Below the pieces are notes generated by a model. It saw only the letters and a program-made list of their open reading frames with translations, made no database searches and had not been told where the DNA came from. From UBA965 sp046303375 (lineage in GTDB: Bacteria; Chloroflexota; Chloroflexia; Chloroflexales; Roseiflexaceae): DNA of 24,998 nucleotides. Where the stretch lies: NCBI GenBank assembly GCA_046303375.1, contig JBKCGB010000030.1, forward strand, positions 1-24,998. The letters run 5' to 3'. The stretch's first letter is position 1, and every line of letters starts with the position of its first letter. The position numbers and the translations under genes were made by a program. Below are positions 14,206 to 22,144 of this stretch, piece by piece.

Positions 14206-16629
14206 ATGTGGCGTTCGCAGCAAGCGATGACGATAGTCTGTGGAATGGTGTTGAGTATCATCGTATTCACCAATCTGCCTATTACCACCACGCGTGCGTC
14301 AGGCATCCAAGTGCGTCAACAGACTGCGGGCGTGAGTCATGCGCGTCGTGCATCTGCGCTTCCACGTTTTTTTGATGGGAATCTCAGTGGAGTCATTAGT
14401 TGGGGTGATGATACCGCAAGTCGTGCCAACGTCAACCTGCGGACAGCCACACATATTGTGAGTGGGAATTCACATCATCTTGCTCGTTTACAAAACGGTA
14501 CTATTGTGGCATGGGGGAGCAACACCAAAGGGCAAATCACTATTCCAACGGTACTCAGAAGCACCAACGAAAATGCGGACGACATCATCAGCATGGATGC
14601 TGGTGATAATCACAATCTCGTTATTTCGGTATCACACAACCTTGATACAGGCGAAGAAACATACAGGCTACGCGCCTGGGGCGACAACAGCAAAGGTCAG
14701 GTGACACTACCGAGCCGTGCCACCAACGTCAACACCATGCCAATTCTCGTGGCCGCCGGGGCGAATCATTCATTGGCATACATCAACGAAACCAACCCTA
14801 CCACGGGTGAGTCAAAGTCATCTGTAATCAGCTGGGGAAATAGCAGTAGTGCAACTGTACCGGCAGCACTCAACCCAGTAGACACTGACGAGCACAGTTT
14901 GATAAAAATCGCTGCTCAAGGCGATCACAATGCAGCCTTGTTGAGTGATGGAATAGTCATTGAATGGTACACGAACGGTCGTCCTGTGACGTATAATCCG
15001 CCAGATGGTGCGATTTATGAACATATCGCAGTCGGCAATAATTTCTTGTTATTGGTAGATAATTCGGGCATCATGACCGGCTATGGTGATAACACCAAGG
15101 GACAACTCAATATCCCCAGTAATGTTAGTTGTTGGGGGCGTGTCAGTGCGGGTGCGGCTCATGTCGTCGCCATGGACTGCGATGGCAACGTCTATGCGTG
15201 GGGGGATAGCAGCAAAAAGCAGACGCACATATCTGCAGACATGCCACGCATCTTCGAGCGCATCCTTGCTATCGATTCGCATGGTGACCACACACTCGTC
15301 CTCTACGAAATCCCCCCTAGCTACGAACTGGTACAGTGGGGGCAAAACGCCAACGTGCTCCCATCGGTGCGCACAGATTTTACTGCTATTGCTGCGGGGG
15401 TCAACCACACACTAGCCATCACCAATGATGCGTCGGTGATTGCATGGGGTGATAATACATACGGGCAATCGACGGTACCCGATACAATCAGCAACACGGT
15501 CGCTATCGCCAATGGTACCAATCATTCACTGGCGCTTGATGTCAATGGCACAATCTGGGGCTGGGGGCGCAATCATGCCGGACAGTTGGATATACCGAGT
15601 AATCTCGGCATCATCGATACCATCGCTGCCGGGCGAGACTTTAGTATTGTTCACGCAATCTCTGATACCGGCGAAATCGATGATCAAGGCATGCCCATCA
15701 TGCATTCAAGTATCACCATGTGGGGAAACAGTGCCAAAACACTCCCAGATGGACTAACCAACGTCACCGATCTGAAATGTTTCGACAATCACTGTGCGGC
15801 CACCGTGAATAGACGGGTTGAAATCGATGGCACACTCATCGATCAAATTTGGATTATTGACTGGTACTACGTATCTGATACCACCGGTGAAAAAACAGTC
15901 GTCGTACGGCGACCTCCCAATGTGGACACCACATTCGATGATGGCAATTTTAGTGTGGGCGGGACACATACCCTTATCCAGCAGTATTATAATCATGTCG
16001 ATATGAATGTTGACCCTCCAGAAAGCTCGTATTCATTGAGTATTCGTGGCTTTCTGATTAGTGGTAGCAATCTTGGCCAGGCAGCCGACCTGTTCATTTT
16101 CGATCAAAATTCTGATGCCATGCCCAATCTCGTCACCCTCTCTGCGGGCGACACACATAGTATTGCCTACTTATCGGATGACACCATTACGTGTTGGCCT
16201 GCAACAAACCCGGGATGTGCCATACCATCGTACCTGGTGGACTATCACTTGATCAGTGCTGGCAAAAACTACACGAGTAGTTTGGCGTTCATCGATACGT
16301 CGCTCGATCCCACAGCCACACCATCTGCAACCGCGACATTCACGGCAACAGCCACACGCACAAATACAGCCACACATACCGCGAGCCGTACGCATACGCG
16401 CACGCATACCCGCACCAATACGCGTACAGCGACCCCGACACAGACGGCGAGTCGCACACGCACAGCCACGAGTACGCGCACCAATACGCCAACTCGTACC
16501 AGTACGCGCACTGCTACACCGTCGTTTACTGCAAGCAACACGCGTACCCGCACCAGTACCCGCACCAGTACCAATACCCGCACAGGTACCCGTACGGCCC
16601 CACCAAGTCGTACACCAAAATCACCGTAG
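14206..16629 (+). CDS. Secreted RCC1-like propeller protein with C-terminal Thr/Arg tail
   Basis: An 807-residue protein. A hydrophobic N-terminal segment (TIVCGMVLSIIVFTNLPI) after basic residues indicates a signal peptide. About 14 diverged RCC1-like units follow; clear ones read VAWGSNTKGQITIP, RAWGDNSKGQVTLP, IAWGDNTYGQSTVP and WGWGRNHAGQLDIP, with A-A-G-x-N-H-S/T-L-A between them. The last units (from about residue 530) are degenerate and partly recognised by position only. Fourteen would fit two seven-bladed propellers. Unlike the first RCC1 protein, the units lack the C-x9-C pair. Residues 703-807 are a Thr/Arg-alternating tail ending in PPSRTPKSP; no sorting motif or terminal membrane helix is visible. 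AAGGAG (14195-14200) lies 5 nt before the ATG. It converges on argF with a 6-nt gap. The function is unknown; surface display or binding is inferred. Confidence 0.85.
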   Translation: MWRSQQAMTIVCGMVLSIIVFTNLPITTTRASGIQVRQQTAGVSHARRASALPRFFDGNLSGVISWGDDTASRANVNLRTATHIVSGNSHHLARLQNGTIVAWGSNTKGQITIPTVLRSTNENADDIISMDAGDNHNLVISVSHNLDTGEETYRLRAWGDNSKGQVTLPSRATNVNTMPILVAAGANHSLAYINETNPTTGESKSSVISWGNSSSATVPAALNPVDTDEHSLIKIAAQGDHNAALLSDGIVIEWYTNGRPVTYNPPDGAIYEHIAVGNNFLLLVDNSGIMTGYGDNTKGQLNIPSNVSCWGRVSAGAAHVVAMDCDGNVYAWGDSSKKQTHISADMPRIFERILAIDSHGDHTLVLYEIPPSYELVQWGQNANVLPSVRTDFTAIAAGVNHTLAITNDASVIAWGDNTYGQSTVPDTISNTVAIANGTNHSLALDVNGTIWGWGRNHAGQLDIPSNLGIIDTIAAGRDFSIVHAISDTGEIDDQGMPIMHSSITMWGNSAKTLPDGLTNVTDLKCFDNHCAATVNRRVEIDGTLIDQIWIIDWYYVSDTTGEKTVVVRRPPNVDTTFDDGNFSVGGTHTLIQQYYNHVDMNVDPPESSYSLSIRGFLISGSNLGQAADLFIFDQNSDAMPNLVTLSAGDTHSIAYLSDDTITCWPATNPGCAIPSYLVDYHLISAGKNYTSSLAFIDTSLDPTATPSATATFTATATRTNTATHTASRTHTRTHTRTNTRTATPTQTASRTRTATSTRTNTPTRTSTRTATPSFTASNTRTRTSTRTSTNTRTGTRTAPPSRTPKSP
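16312..16626 (+). repeat. Thr/Arg-alternating C-terminal tail region
   Basis: It encodes 105 residues with Thr at about every second position and Arg, Ala, Ser or Asn between. It matches the internal linker of the upstream 21-unit gene in composition, but here it ends the protein. Synonymous codons vary (ACA/ACC/ACG, CGC/CGT), so the pattern is kept at protein level. Confidence 0.85.
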
Positions 16630-16632
16630 GCA

Positions 16633-16647
16633 GGGTTACAGTAACCC
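16633..16647. terminator. Possible bidirectional stem-loop between convergent genes
   Basis: GGGTTAC-A-GTAACCC is a perfect dyad 3 nt after the RCC1-like stop codon. It contains the argF stop codon (16636-16638). It could end both transcripts, but the stem is short and no T-run follows on either side. Confidence 0.35.
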
Positions 16648-17586
16648 TTCGGCTTCCGTACTGCACAATAGCGCCAATACTGCTTTGTGAGCATGGAGGC
16701 GATTTTCAGCCTGATCAAAGACAATCGAGTGTGGCCCATCCGCCACACTCGCAGTCACTTCTTCACCACGATGCATGGGAAGACAGTGCATGAATTTGAC
16801 ACCTGGGCGAGCCGCACCCATCAGTTTGTCAGTCACTTGATACGGTTCAAGGGCGTGGACACGCTCAGGCACATCCGTCTGCCCCATACTCACCCAGACA
16901 TCGGTATAAATGACATCCGCATTTGCGACCGCCTCATACGGGTCACTGGTAATCAGCAAATCGGTTTCATTTTGCTCGGCAATGGCACGTGCTTCATTGA
17001 CGATTCCAGCATCGGGCGCATAGTGGGATGGCGTCGCAACCGCAATATGCATTCCAGCGAGTGGTGCTGCATGCAACAGCGAATGTACCATGTTGTTGCC
17101 ATCACCGACATACGCAAAGCGCACATCGCGTGTACCCCCAAAGTATTCTTTGATCGTAATCAGGTCTGCCAACGTTTGGGTAGGGTGATGCATGTCACAG
17201 AGTCCATTGATGATGGGCACCCGCGATGCATCAGCCATTTCGGTGAGCACACTATGGGCAAAGACACGCGCCATGATGACATGCACGTAGCGTTCGAGCA
17301 CACGCGCAGTATCCGCAATTGATTCACCCCGTGAGAGTTGCATGTCATCACTACTCAAAAACATGGCGTGACCACCGAGTTGTTGCATACCGATTTCAAA
17401 TGCGCCACGGGTACGAGTCGACGGCTTAAAAAACATCATGGCCAGCATTTTTCCACTCAACAGCGCATGTGGCACACCACGACGTAAGCGTCCTTTGAGC
17501 GTCAAGCCAACCGACACCAAATCGGCGACTTCGGCAGACGTCAGGTCGTTCATTTTGAGCAGATCTCGTCCGTATAGAGAATGCAT
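16636..17586 (-). CDS. argF: Ornithine carbamoyltransferase
   Basis: A 316-residue enzyme, close to the usual length. It makes citrulline from ornithine and carbamoyl phosphate in arginine synthesis in the cytoplasm. The carbamoyl-phosphate loop is FKPSTRTR (53-60), followed by HHPTQTLADL for substrate binding, SMGQTD in the ornithine (SMG) loop and HCLP with the active-site Cys near the C-terminus. These identify an ornithine enzyme rather than an aspartate carbamoyltransferase. A GAGGGA ribosome site lies 4 nt before the ATG at 17586; the in-frame ATG at 17613 has none. The gene is last in the minus-strand arginine unit, 36 nt after the Nudix gene, and converges on the second RCC1-like gene. 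Catabolic use (arcB) is unlikely because no deiminase gene is near. No ARG-box was identified. Confidence 0.95.
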   Translation of the reverse strand: MHSLYGRDLLKMNDLTSAEVADLVSVGLTLKGRLRRGVPHALLSGKMLAMMFFKPSTRTRGAFEIGMQQLGGHAMFLSSDDMQLSRGESIADTARVLERYVHVIMARVFAHSVLTEMADASRVPIINGLCDMHHPTQTLADLITIKEYFGGTRDVRFAYVGDGNNMVHSLLHAAPLAGMHIAVATPSHYAPDAGIVNEARAIAEQNETDLLITSDPYEAVANADVIYTDVWVSMGQTDVPERVHALEPYQVTDKLMGAARPGVKFMHCLPMHRGEEVTASVADGPHSIVFDQAENRLHAHKAVLALLCSTEAEGLL

Positions 17587-17622
17587 TGTGTCCCTCTCTG
17601 TGGATACTCCCATCCACGCCGT

Positions 17623-18246
17623 TCAATCGAATGCCACGGGGAGCGTATCATCGGCATGATACGCATAAAAGAGCGCAACCAGATGTGGTTGCATGCGGTC
17701 ATGGGACAACTCGGGCATGGCATCACGGGCAAACCAACCTACATCGGCCGTCTCATGGGACGTTGTTGCCACACCACCGACCAGCTCACACAAAAAATAC
17801 ATGTTATAGACGTGCCACGGAATCGGTGTATGCCCCTGTTTGTCACGGTCGAGTACCGCAATCAAACGAGTGACACGCACTGCATAACCTGATTCCTCGT
17901 GCACCTCACGCACTGCCACCTGTGCCGGCGTATCGCCCACATCCGCCCAACCACCAGGAGGCGCCCAACGGCCATCGGCTTTTTCACGCACCAACAAGAG
18001 CCGCTGTGCCGCATCAATCACCACTGCCCGCACCCCGACTTTGGGGGTCGCATAGCCGTGCTGTGCGGCAAAGAGTTGCTGCACAGCCATCACATCACCG
18101 TTGCCACCAGCAGCCATCATTTCAGCGGCGATGTCACGTAGCTCAGCATAGCGCTCGCAATCGTATTCGTCGCGCGCATACGTCAAACCACTCTGTGCCA
18201 GCGCCTGAATCCGGCGCGCCCACTGTATCCACTGCGGCGTCTGCAT
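17623..18246 (-). CDS. Nudix hydrolase with Nudix_N_2-type N-terminus
   Basis: A 207-residue protein. The N-terminal ~65 residues (WIQWARRIQALAQSGL, then YDCERYAELRDIA) resemble the helical Nudix_N_2 domain found before Nudix hydrolases acting on nucleoside diphosphates linked to another group. The Nudix box is at 99-121, G-x5-D-x7-REVHEESGY: the usual Glu after G-x5 is Asp, while the metal-binding REXXEE core is intact. Activity is therefore expected, on a nucleotide-sugar, ADP-ribose or similar substrate. It is inserted between argH and argF. Its ATG directly follows the argH stop codon (TAGATG, no gap), which suggests translation coupled to argH. Its role in arginine synthesis, if any, is unknown; it may be a housekeeping passenger. 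Confidence 0.9.
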   Translation of the reverse strand: MQTPQWIQWARRIQALAQSGLTYARDEYDCERYAELRDIAAEMMAAGGNGDVMAVQQLFAAQHGYATPKVGVRAVVIDAAQRLLLVREKADGRWAPPGGWADVGDTPAQVAVREVHEESGYAVRVTRLIAVLDRDKQGHTPIPWHVYNMYFLCELVGGVATTSHETADVGWFARDAMPELSHDRMQPHLVALFYAYHADDTLPVAFD

Positions 18247-19608
18247 CTAGGACAAACATGCCTTGGCAGCAGCTAATTGCGCCACCACTGCGAGCGGACC
18301 AGTCGCTCCTGGTACCGTGCGCGCCGCCACCGATGCTGCCATACTAAAACTGTCGAGTACGTCGGGGGCAAATGTGGCATCAATGGACTGCAGATCGGCC
18401 AAGCCCAACTGCGAAATTTTGACACCGCGCTCCTCGGCCAGACGCACCACTTGCCCGACCACCTTGTGAGCGGTACGGAAGGGCACCCCACGGTCAACCA
18501 AGTAGTCAGCCACGTCAGTCGCCAGCATAGCCACATCGAGCCCACGCAACAGTGCATCCTGATTAAAACGCGCAGTCGCCGTCGCAGCTGCTACCACCGG
18601 CAGCATCGTCTCAATGGTGCGGGTCGCATCGAAGAGCGGCTCTTTGTCTTCTTGCAAGTCTTTGTTGTAGGCCGATGGCAATCCTTTGAGCACCGTCATG
18701 ATGGTCATCAGGCTGCCGACCAAGCGCCCCGATTTGCCACGTGCCAACTCAAACGAGTCGGGGTTTTTCTTTTGTGGCATCAGACTCGAGCCAGTCGAAT
18801 ATGCGTCAGCCAGTGTCACAAAGCCGTATTCGGCACTCGAATAAAAAACCATGTCTTCGGCTAACCGACTAATATGTAGACCAATCATGGCCGCCACAAA
18901 CAAGTACTCGGCCACAAAATCACGGTCACTGATGGCGTCGACGCTGTTGGCAGAAATGCCCTTGAAGCCGAGCTCATTGGCAATGGCGTGGCGATCTACC
19001 TTGAGCGGGGTGCCAGCAATGGCACCAGAGCCCAGTGGCAACACGGCCGTGCGCGTGGCACAATCGGCGAGGCGCTCGCGGTCGCGCTGGAGTGGCCAAA
19101 AGTGCGACAACAGCCAGTGCGACAGCAAAATGGGCTGGGCACGCTGCACGTGCGTGTAGCCGGGGATAATCAGGTCACCGGCGGCCTCAGCCTGCGCCAC
19201 CAACGCTTGCTGGACCATCGCCACTGCGGCATCGGTACGCTGGATGGCACCCAGCACCCATAGGCGCATGTCGGTGGCAACTTGGTCGTTGCGACTGCGA
19301 CCGGTATGCAACTTGCCAGCCACACTGCCGACCAATTCACCGAGGCGGCGCTCGACGGCAGAATGGATATCTTCGTCGGCTGTTTTGACGGGAAAGGCTC
19401 CACTGGCAAACTCGTCGTACACCAACTGCAAGCCACGCAACAGTTCATCACGTTCCGCCGGTGTAATCACGCCAGCCGCACAAATCTGACGCGCCCAGGC
19501 CATGCTGCCACGGATGTCTTCGGCCCACATGGCTCGGTCAAAAGGGAACGAGTTGTTTAACTCGGCCATGATGGCATCGATTCCCGTACTAAAGCGTCCA
19601 CCCCACAT
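18247..19608 (-). CDS. argH: Argininosuccinate lyase
   Basis: A 453-residue enzyme of the fumarase/aspartase superfamily that splits argininosuccinate into arginine and fumarate; it works as a tetramer. Family signatures are present: WGGRF at the N-terminus, TGRSRNDQ (102-109), YTHVQRAQP (151-159) with the conserved Thr-His pair, and the flexible catalytic loop GSSLMPQKKNP (273-283) with its catalytic serine. AAGGAG (19617-19622) lies 8 nt before the ATG. The gene follows argJ after a 105-nt gap that holds a strong stem-loop, and its stop codon abuts the start of the Nudix gene. The length and all visible catalytic residues are normal. Confidence 0.96.
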   Translation of the reverse strand: MWGGRFSTGIDAIMAELNNSFPFDRAMWAEDIRGSMAWARQICAAGVITPAERDELLRGLQLVYDEFASGAFPVKTADEDIHSAVERRLGELVGSVAGKLHTGRSRNDQVATDMRLWVLGAIQRTDAAVAMVQQALVAQAEAAGDLIIPGYTHVQRAQPILLSHWLLSHFWPLQRDRERLADCATRTAVLPLGSGAIAGTPLKVDRHAIANELGFKGISANSVDAISDRDFVAEYLFVAAMIGLHISRLAEDMVFYSSAEYGFVTLADAYSTGSSLMPQKKNPDSFELARGKSGRLVGSLMTIMTVLKGLPSAYNKDLQEDKEPLFDATRTIETMLPVVAAATATARFNQDALLRGLDVAMLATDVADYLVDRGVPFRTAHKVVGQVVRLAEERGVKISQLGLADLQSIDATFAPDVLDSFSMAASVAARTVPGATGPLAVVAQLAAAKACLS

Positions 19609-19669
19609 GATTGCGACTCCTTATGCTGGTTGCGTGACGGTATGTCGTAGCGAGTATCTTTTGCACCAC

Positions 19670-19702
19670 CGACGAGGCGAGGATGTGCTCCTCACCCCGT
19701 CG
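19670..19702 (-). promoter_or_regulatory. Stem-loop in argJ-argH intercistronic region
   Basis: Read on the minus strand, two 14-nt arms (19689-19702 and 19670-19683) pair completely as RNA, with two G-U wobbles and a 5-nt loop. The hairpin begins 11 nt after the argJ stop codon. There is no U-run after it, so it more likely acts in mRNA processing, stability or partial termination than as a full intrinsic terminator. Confidence 0.55.
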
Positions 19703-19713
19703 TGTGCACGGGC

Positions 19714-20916
19714 TTAGGTGGTATAGTGGGCGTTGACTTCCACGTATTCCTTGCTGAAGTCACACGTCCATACTGTGGTGTCCGCACTCCCTAATCCCAA
19801 ATCGAGCGTGATATAGACGTTTTCACGCCGGAGTAGCTGCGAGGCTGCATCGAGGTCGACCACCAGTGGCATCCCCCCCTGCACCAAGCGGATTTGCTCG
19901 GCACCCAGACCAAAGTCGAGCGTAAGCGTATCAGGGTTGATCTCGGCACCGCTATAGCCGGCCGCACACACCACGCGCCCCCAGTTGGGGTCGTTGCCGT
20001 GGATGGCCGTTTTGACTAGGGGCGAGCACGCAATGCTGTCGGCGACGCGGTGTGCCATGGTCGGATTACTGGCCCCCGTGACGCGGATTTCGACGAGTTT
20101 GGTGGCACCTTCGCCGTCACGGGCGATTTTTTTGGCCAAATCCACACACACATCACGCAACAACTCCACGAACACGGGTAGCTCAGCCTCGGTGATGGTC
20201 ACACCCGACACCCCCGATGCCAGCAACAGCACCGTATCGTTGGTGCTCATGTCACCGTCGACACTGATGCGGTTGAAGCTCATATCGCTGACTTCTTTGA
20301 GGGCGCGATACAGCACATCAGGCGCCACAGCCGCATCAGTGGTAATCACGGCAAGCATGGTCGCCATGCCCGGGTGAATCATGCCTGCGCCCTTGGACAT
20401 GCCGGCTATCGTGACCGTTTTACCCGCTATCGTACCACTGATACGCGCCCGTTTGGGACGCGTATCAGTGGTCATGATGGCTTCAGAAGTGGGAATGGCA
20501 TCATGAGACCATGTGCCACGAGCGAGTGCCTGCACTCCTGCCGCAACCTTGGTCATGTCGAGCTGGCGCCCGATTACGCCCGTCGACAGCACCAGTACCT
20601 GATCGGCGCGAGCGCCGATGACGTCGGCGGCGAGTTGTGCCATCTGGCGGGTATTCGCCTTGCCCTCGTCACCCGTACAGGCGTTAGCGCACCCCGAATT
20701 GGCGATAACTGCGCGCATCTGCCCTGCCGATTGGCTGAGCACTTCGCGGTCGTAGAGCACAGGTGCAGCCTTGACACGATTGCTGGTAAAGACCCCGGCA
20801 GCGCTACACGGCGCATCGGCGACCACCATCATCAGATCGAGGGCACCGGTTTTTTTTAGGCCACAGGCAGTCGCCGCCGTGCGAAAGCCGGGGGCCAAGC
20901 CAAATTCCGCTGTCAT
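19714..20916 (-). CDS. argJ: Bifunctional ornithine acetyltransferase/N-acetylglutamate synthase
   Basis: A 400-residue enzyme that moves the acetyl group from N-acetylornithine to glutamate, and often also makes N-acetylglutamate from acetyl-CoA. The precursor cleaves itself at the conserved GMATML site (183-188): Thr186 becomes the N-terminal nucleophile of the beta chain. NSGCANACTG (73-82) and STGVIG (111-116, oxyanion region) are typical, as is SVDGDMSTNDT further on. Whether it is mono- or bifunctional cannot be decided from sequence; no argA or argE is in the window. Only 4 nt separate its ATG from the argG stop codon, and its ribosome site is weak, so coupling to argG translation is likely. 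A perfect 14-bp inverted repeat lies inside the gene (20434-20472). Confidence 0.95.
   Translation of the reverse strand: MTAEFGLAPGFRTAATACGLKKTGALDLMMVVADAPCSAAGVFTSNRVKAAPVLYDREVLSQSAGQMRAVIANSGCANACTGDEGKANTRQMAQLAADVIGARADQVLVLSTGVIGRQLDMTKVAAGVQALARGTWSHDAIPTSEAIMTTDTRPKRARISGTIAGKTVTIAGMSKGAGMIHPGMATMLAVITTDAAVAPDVLYRALKEVSDMSFNRISVDGDMSTNDTVLLLASGVSGVTITEAELPVFVELLRDVCVDLAKKIARDGEGATKLVEIRVTGASNPTMAHRVADSIACSPLVKTAIHGNDPNWGRVVCAAGYSGAEINPDTLTLDFGLGAEQIRLVQGGMPLVVDLDAASQLLRRENVYITLDLGLGSADTTVWTCDFSKEYVEVNAHYTT
20434..20472. repeat. Perfect 14-bp inverted repeat inside argJ
   Basis: ACCACTGATACGCG (20434-20447) and CGCGTATCAGTGGT (20459-20472) are exact reverse complements around an 11-nt loop. 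The region encodes residues 149-161 of ArgJ, including the conserved MTTDT stretch. It would form a stable hairpin in the mRNA or an operator-like dyad in DNA. Confidence 0.7.
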
Positions 20917-20920
20917 CGCA

Positions 20921-22132
20921 TTATTTCCCGTCTACCAACGACTGTACCTTCATGGGCAAACCAAAAATCTTGATGAAGCCTTCGGCATCCTGCTGGTTGT
21001 ACGATGCACTCATGGTAAAGCTGGCAATGTCGGGATTAAAGAGCGACTTATCAGCCTTGCGTCCCACCAACATCGCGTTGCCCTTGTACAACTTGATGCG
21101 TGCCGTGCCAGTCACGTTCTGTTGGGTCACATCAAAGAAGGCTTGCAACGCCTGGCGCAACGGCGTAAACCACTGCCCGTAGTAGACGACCTCGGCGTAG
21201 CGATTGGCGACCACGTCTTTGTAGTGCATGGTGTCACGGTCGAGCGTCAGCTGCTCGAGCGCCTGGTGCGCCACTCGGATGAGCGTGCCACCTGGAGTCT
21301 CGTAGACGCCGTGACTCTTCATGCCCACCAAACGGTTTTCGACCAGGTCAATGCGGCCTATACCGTGTTTGGCACCCATGTTGTTCAGTGTGCTGAGCAG
21401 CTCCACTGGTCCCATCTGTTTACCGTTGACGCTGGTGGGGATGCCCTTTACAAAGCCGATTTCCACGTATTCGGCCGTATCAGGCGCATTCTCGGGCGAC
21501 ACCGTCAAGGTGTGCATCTCTTCTTCGGGCTCGTTCCACGGATCCTCCAGGATGCCGCCTTCGTGTGACATGTGCCATATGTTGCGGTCGCGGCTGTAGA
21601 TCGACTTGAGCGTGGCCGACACGGGCACGTTGTGCTCGGCGGCGTAGTCGAGGGCATCTTCGCGTGAGCGAATGTTCCATTCGCGCCACGGTGCAATCAC
21701 TTTGAGTTGCGGTGCAATCACCATGTAGGTCAACTCAAAACGCACCTGGTCGTTGCCTTTACCAGTGCAGCCATGTGCAAGAGCATCAGCACCCTCCAGC
21801 AAGGCGATTTCAGCTTGGCGCTTAGCAATCAGGGGGCGTGCGACTGACGTGCCCAGCAAGTACAGGCGCTCGTAGGTTGCTCCCGATTGGATGAGGGGGA
21901 AGAGGTAATCGCGCACAAAGACTTCGCGTAAATCCTCGACGTAACACTTCGACGCACCACTTGCAATGGCCTTGGCTTCGAGCCCGTCGAGCTCGTCGTC
22001 TTGGCCAATATTACAGCAGTAACAAATCACTTCCGGGTTGCCGTAGTTTTGCTTGAGCCACGGCACAATGATACTGGTGTCGAGACCACCCGAGTAGGCC
22101 AACACGACTTTTTTTACCTTGGGACGTTCCAT
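20921..22132 (-). CDS. argG: Argininosuccinate synthase
   Basis: A 403-residue enzyme that joins citrulline and aspartate using ATP, the step before ArgH. The PP-loop for ATP is AYSGGLDTS (12-20). GCTGKGNDQVRFE, the citrulline/aspartate-binding region, and YSRDRNIWH further on are characteristic. The length is normal. Two ATGs lie 6 nt apart (22138 and 22132). AAGGAG (22141-22146) is 2 nt from the first but 8 nt from the second, so the second is preferred. This ribosome site overlaps the stop codon of the upstream helicase gene, tying the two genes together. It is the first arginine gene of the unit and is followed by argJ after 4 nt. Confidence 0.96.
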   Translation of the reverse strand: MERPKVKKVVLAYSGGLDTSIIVPWLKQNYGNPEVICYCCNIGQDDELDGLEAKAIASGASKCYVEDLREVFVRDYLFPLIQSGATYERLYLLGTSVARPLIAKRQAEIALLEGADALAHGCTGKGNDQVRFELTYMVIAPQLKVIAPWREWNIRSREDALDYAAEHNVPVSATLKSIYSRDRNIWHMSHEGGILEDPWNEPEEEMHTLTVSPENAPDTAEYVEIGFVKGIPTSVNGKQMGPVELLSTLNNMGAKHGIGRIDLVENRLVGMKSHGVYETPGGTLIRVAHQALEQLTLDRDTMHYKDVVANRYAEVVYYGQWFTPLRQALQAFFDVTQQNVTGTARIKLYKGNAMLVGRKADKSLFNPDIASFTMSASYNQQDAEGFIKIFGLPMKVQSLVDGK

Positions 22133-22144
22133 GGTCATCTCTCC

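Noticed and set aside
16269..16748. 159-codon antisense frame opposite the Thr/Arg tail
   Set aside because: Same codon-complement artefact, and it runs into the argF region in a different frame.
20771..21568. 265-codon plus-strand frame across argJ/argG
   Set aside because: Shadow of two well-conserved arginine enzymes; no motif or ribosome site.
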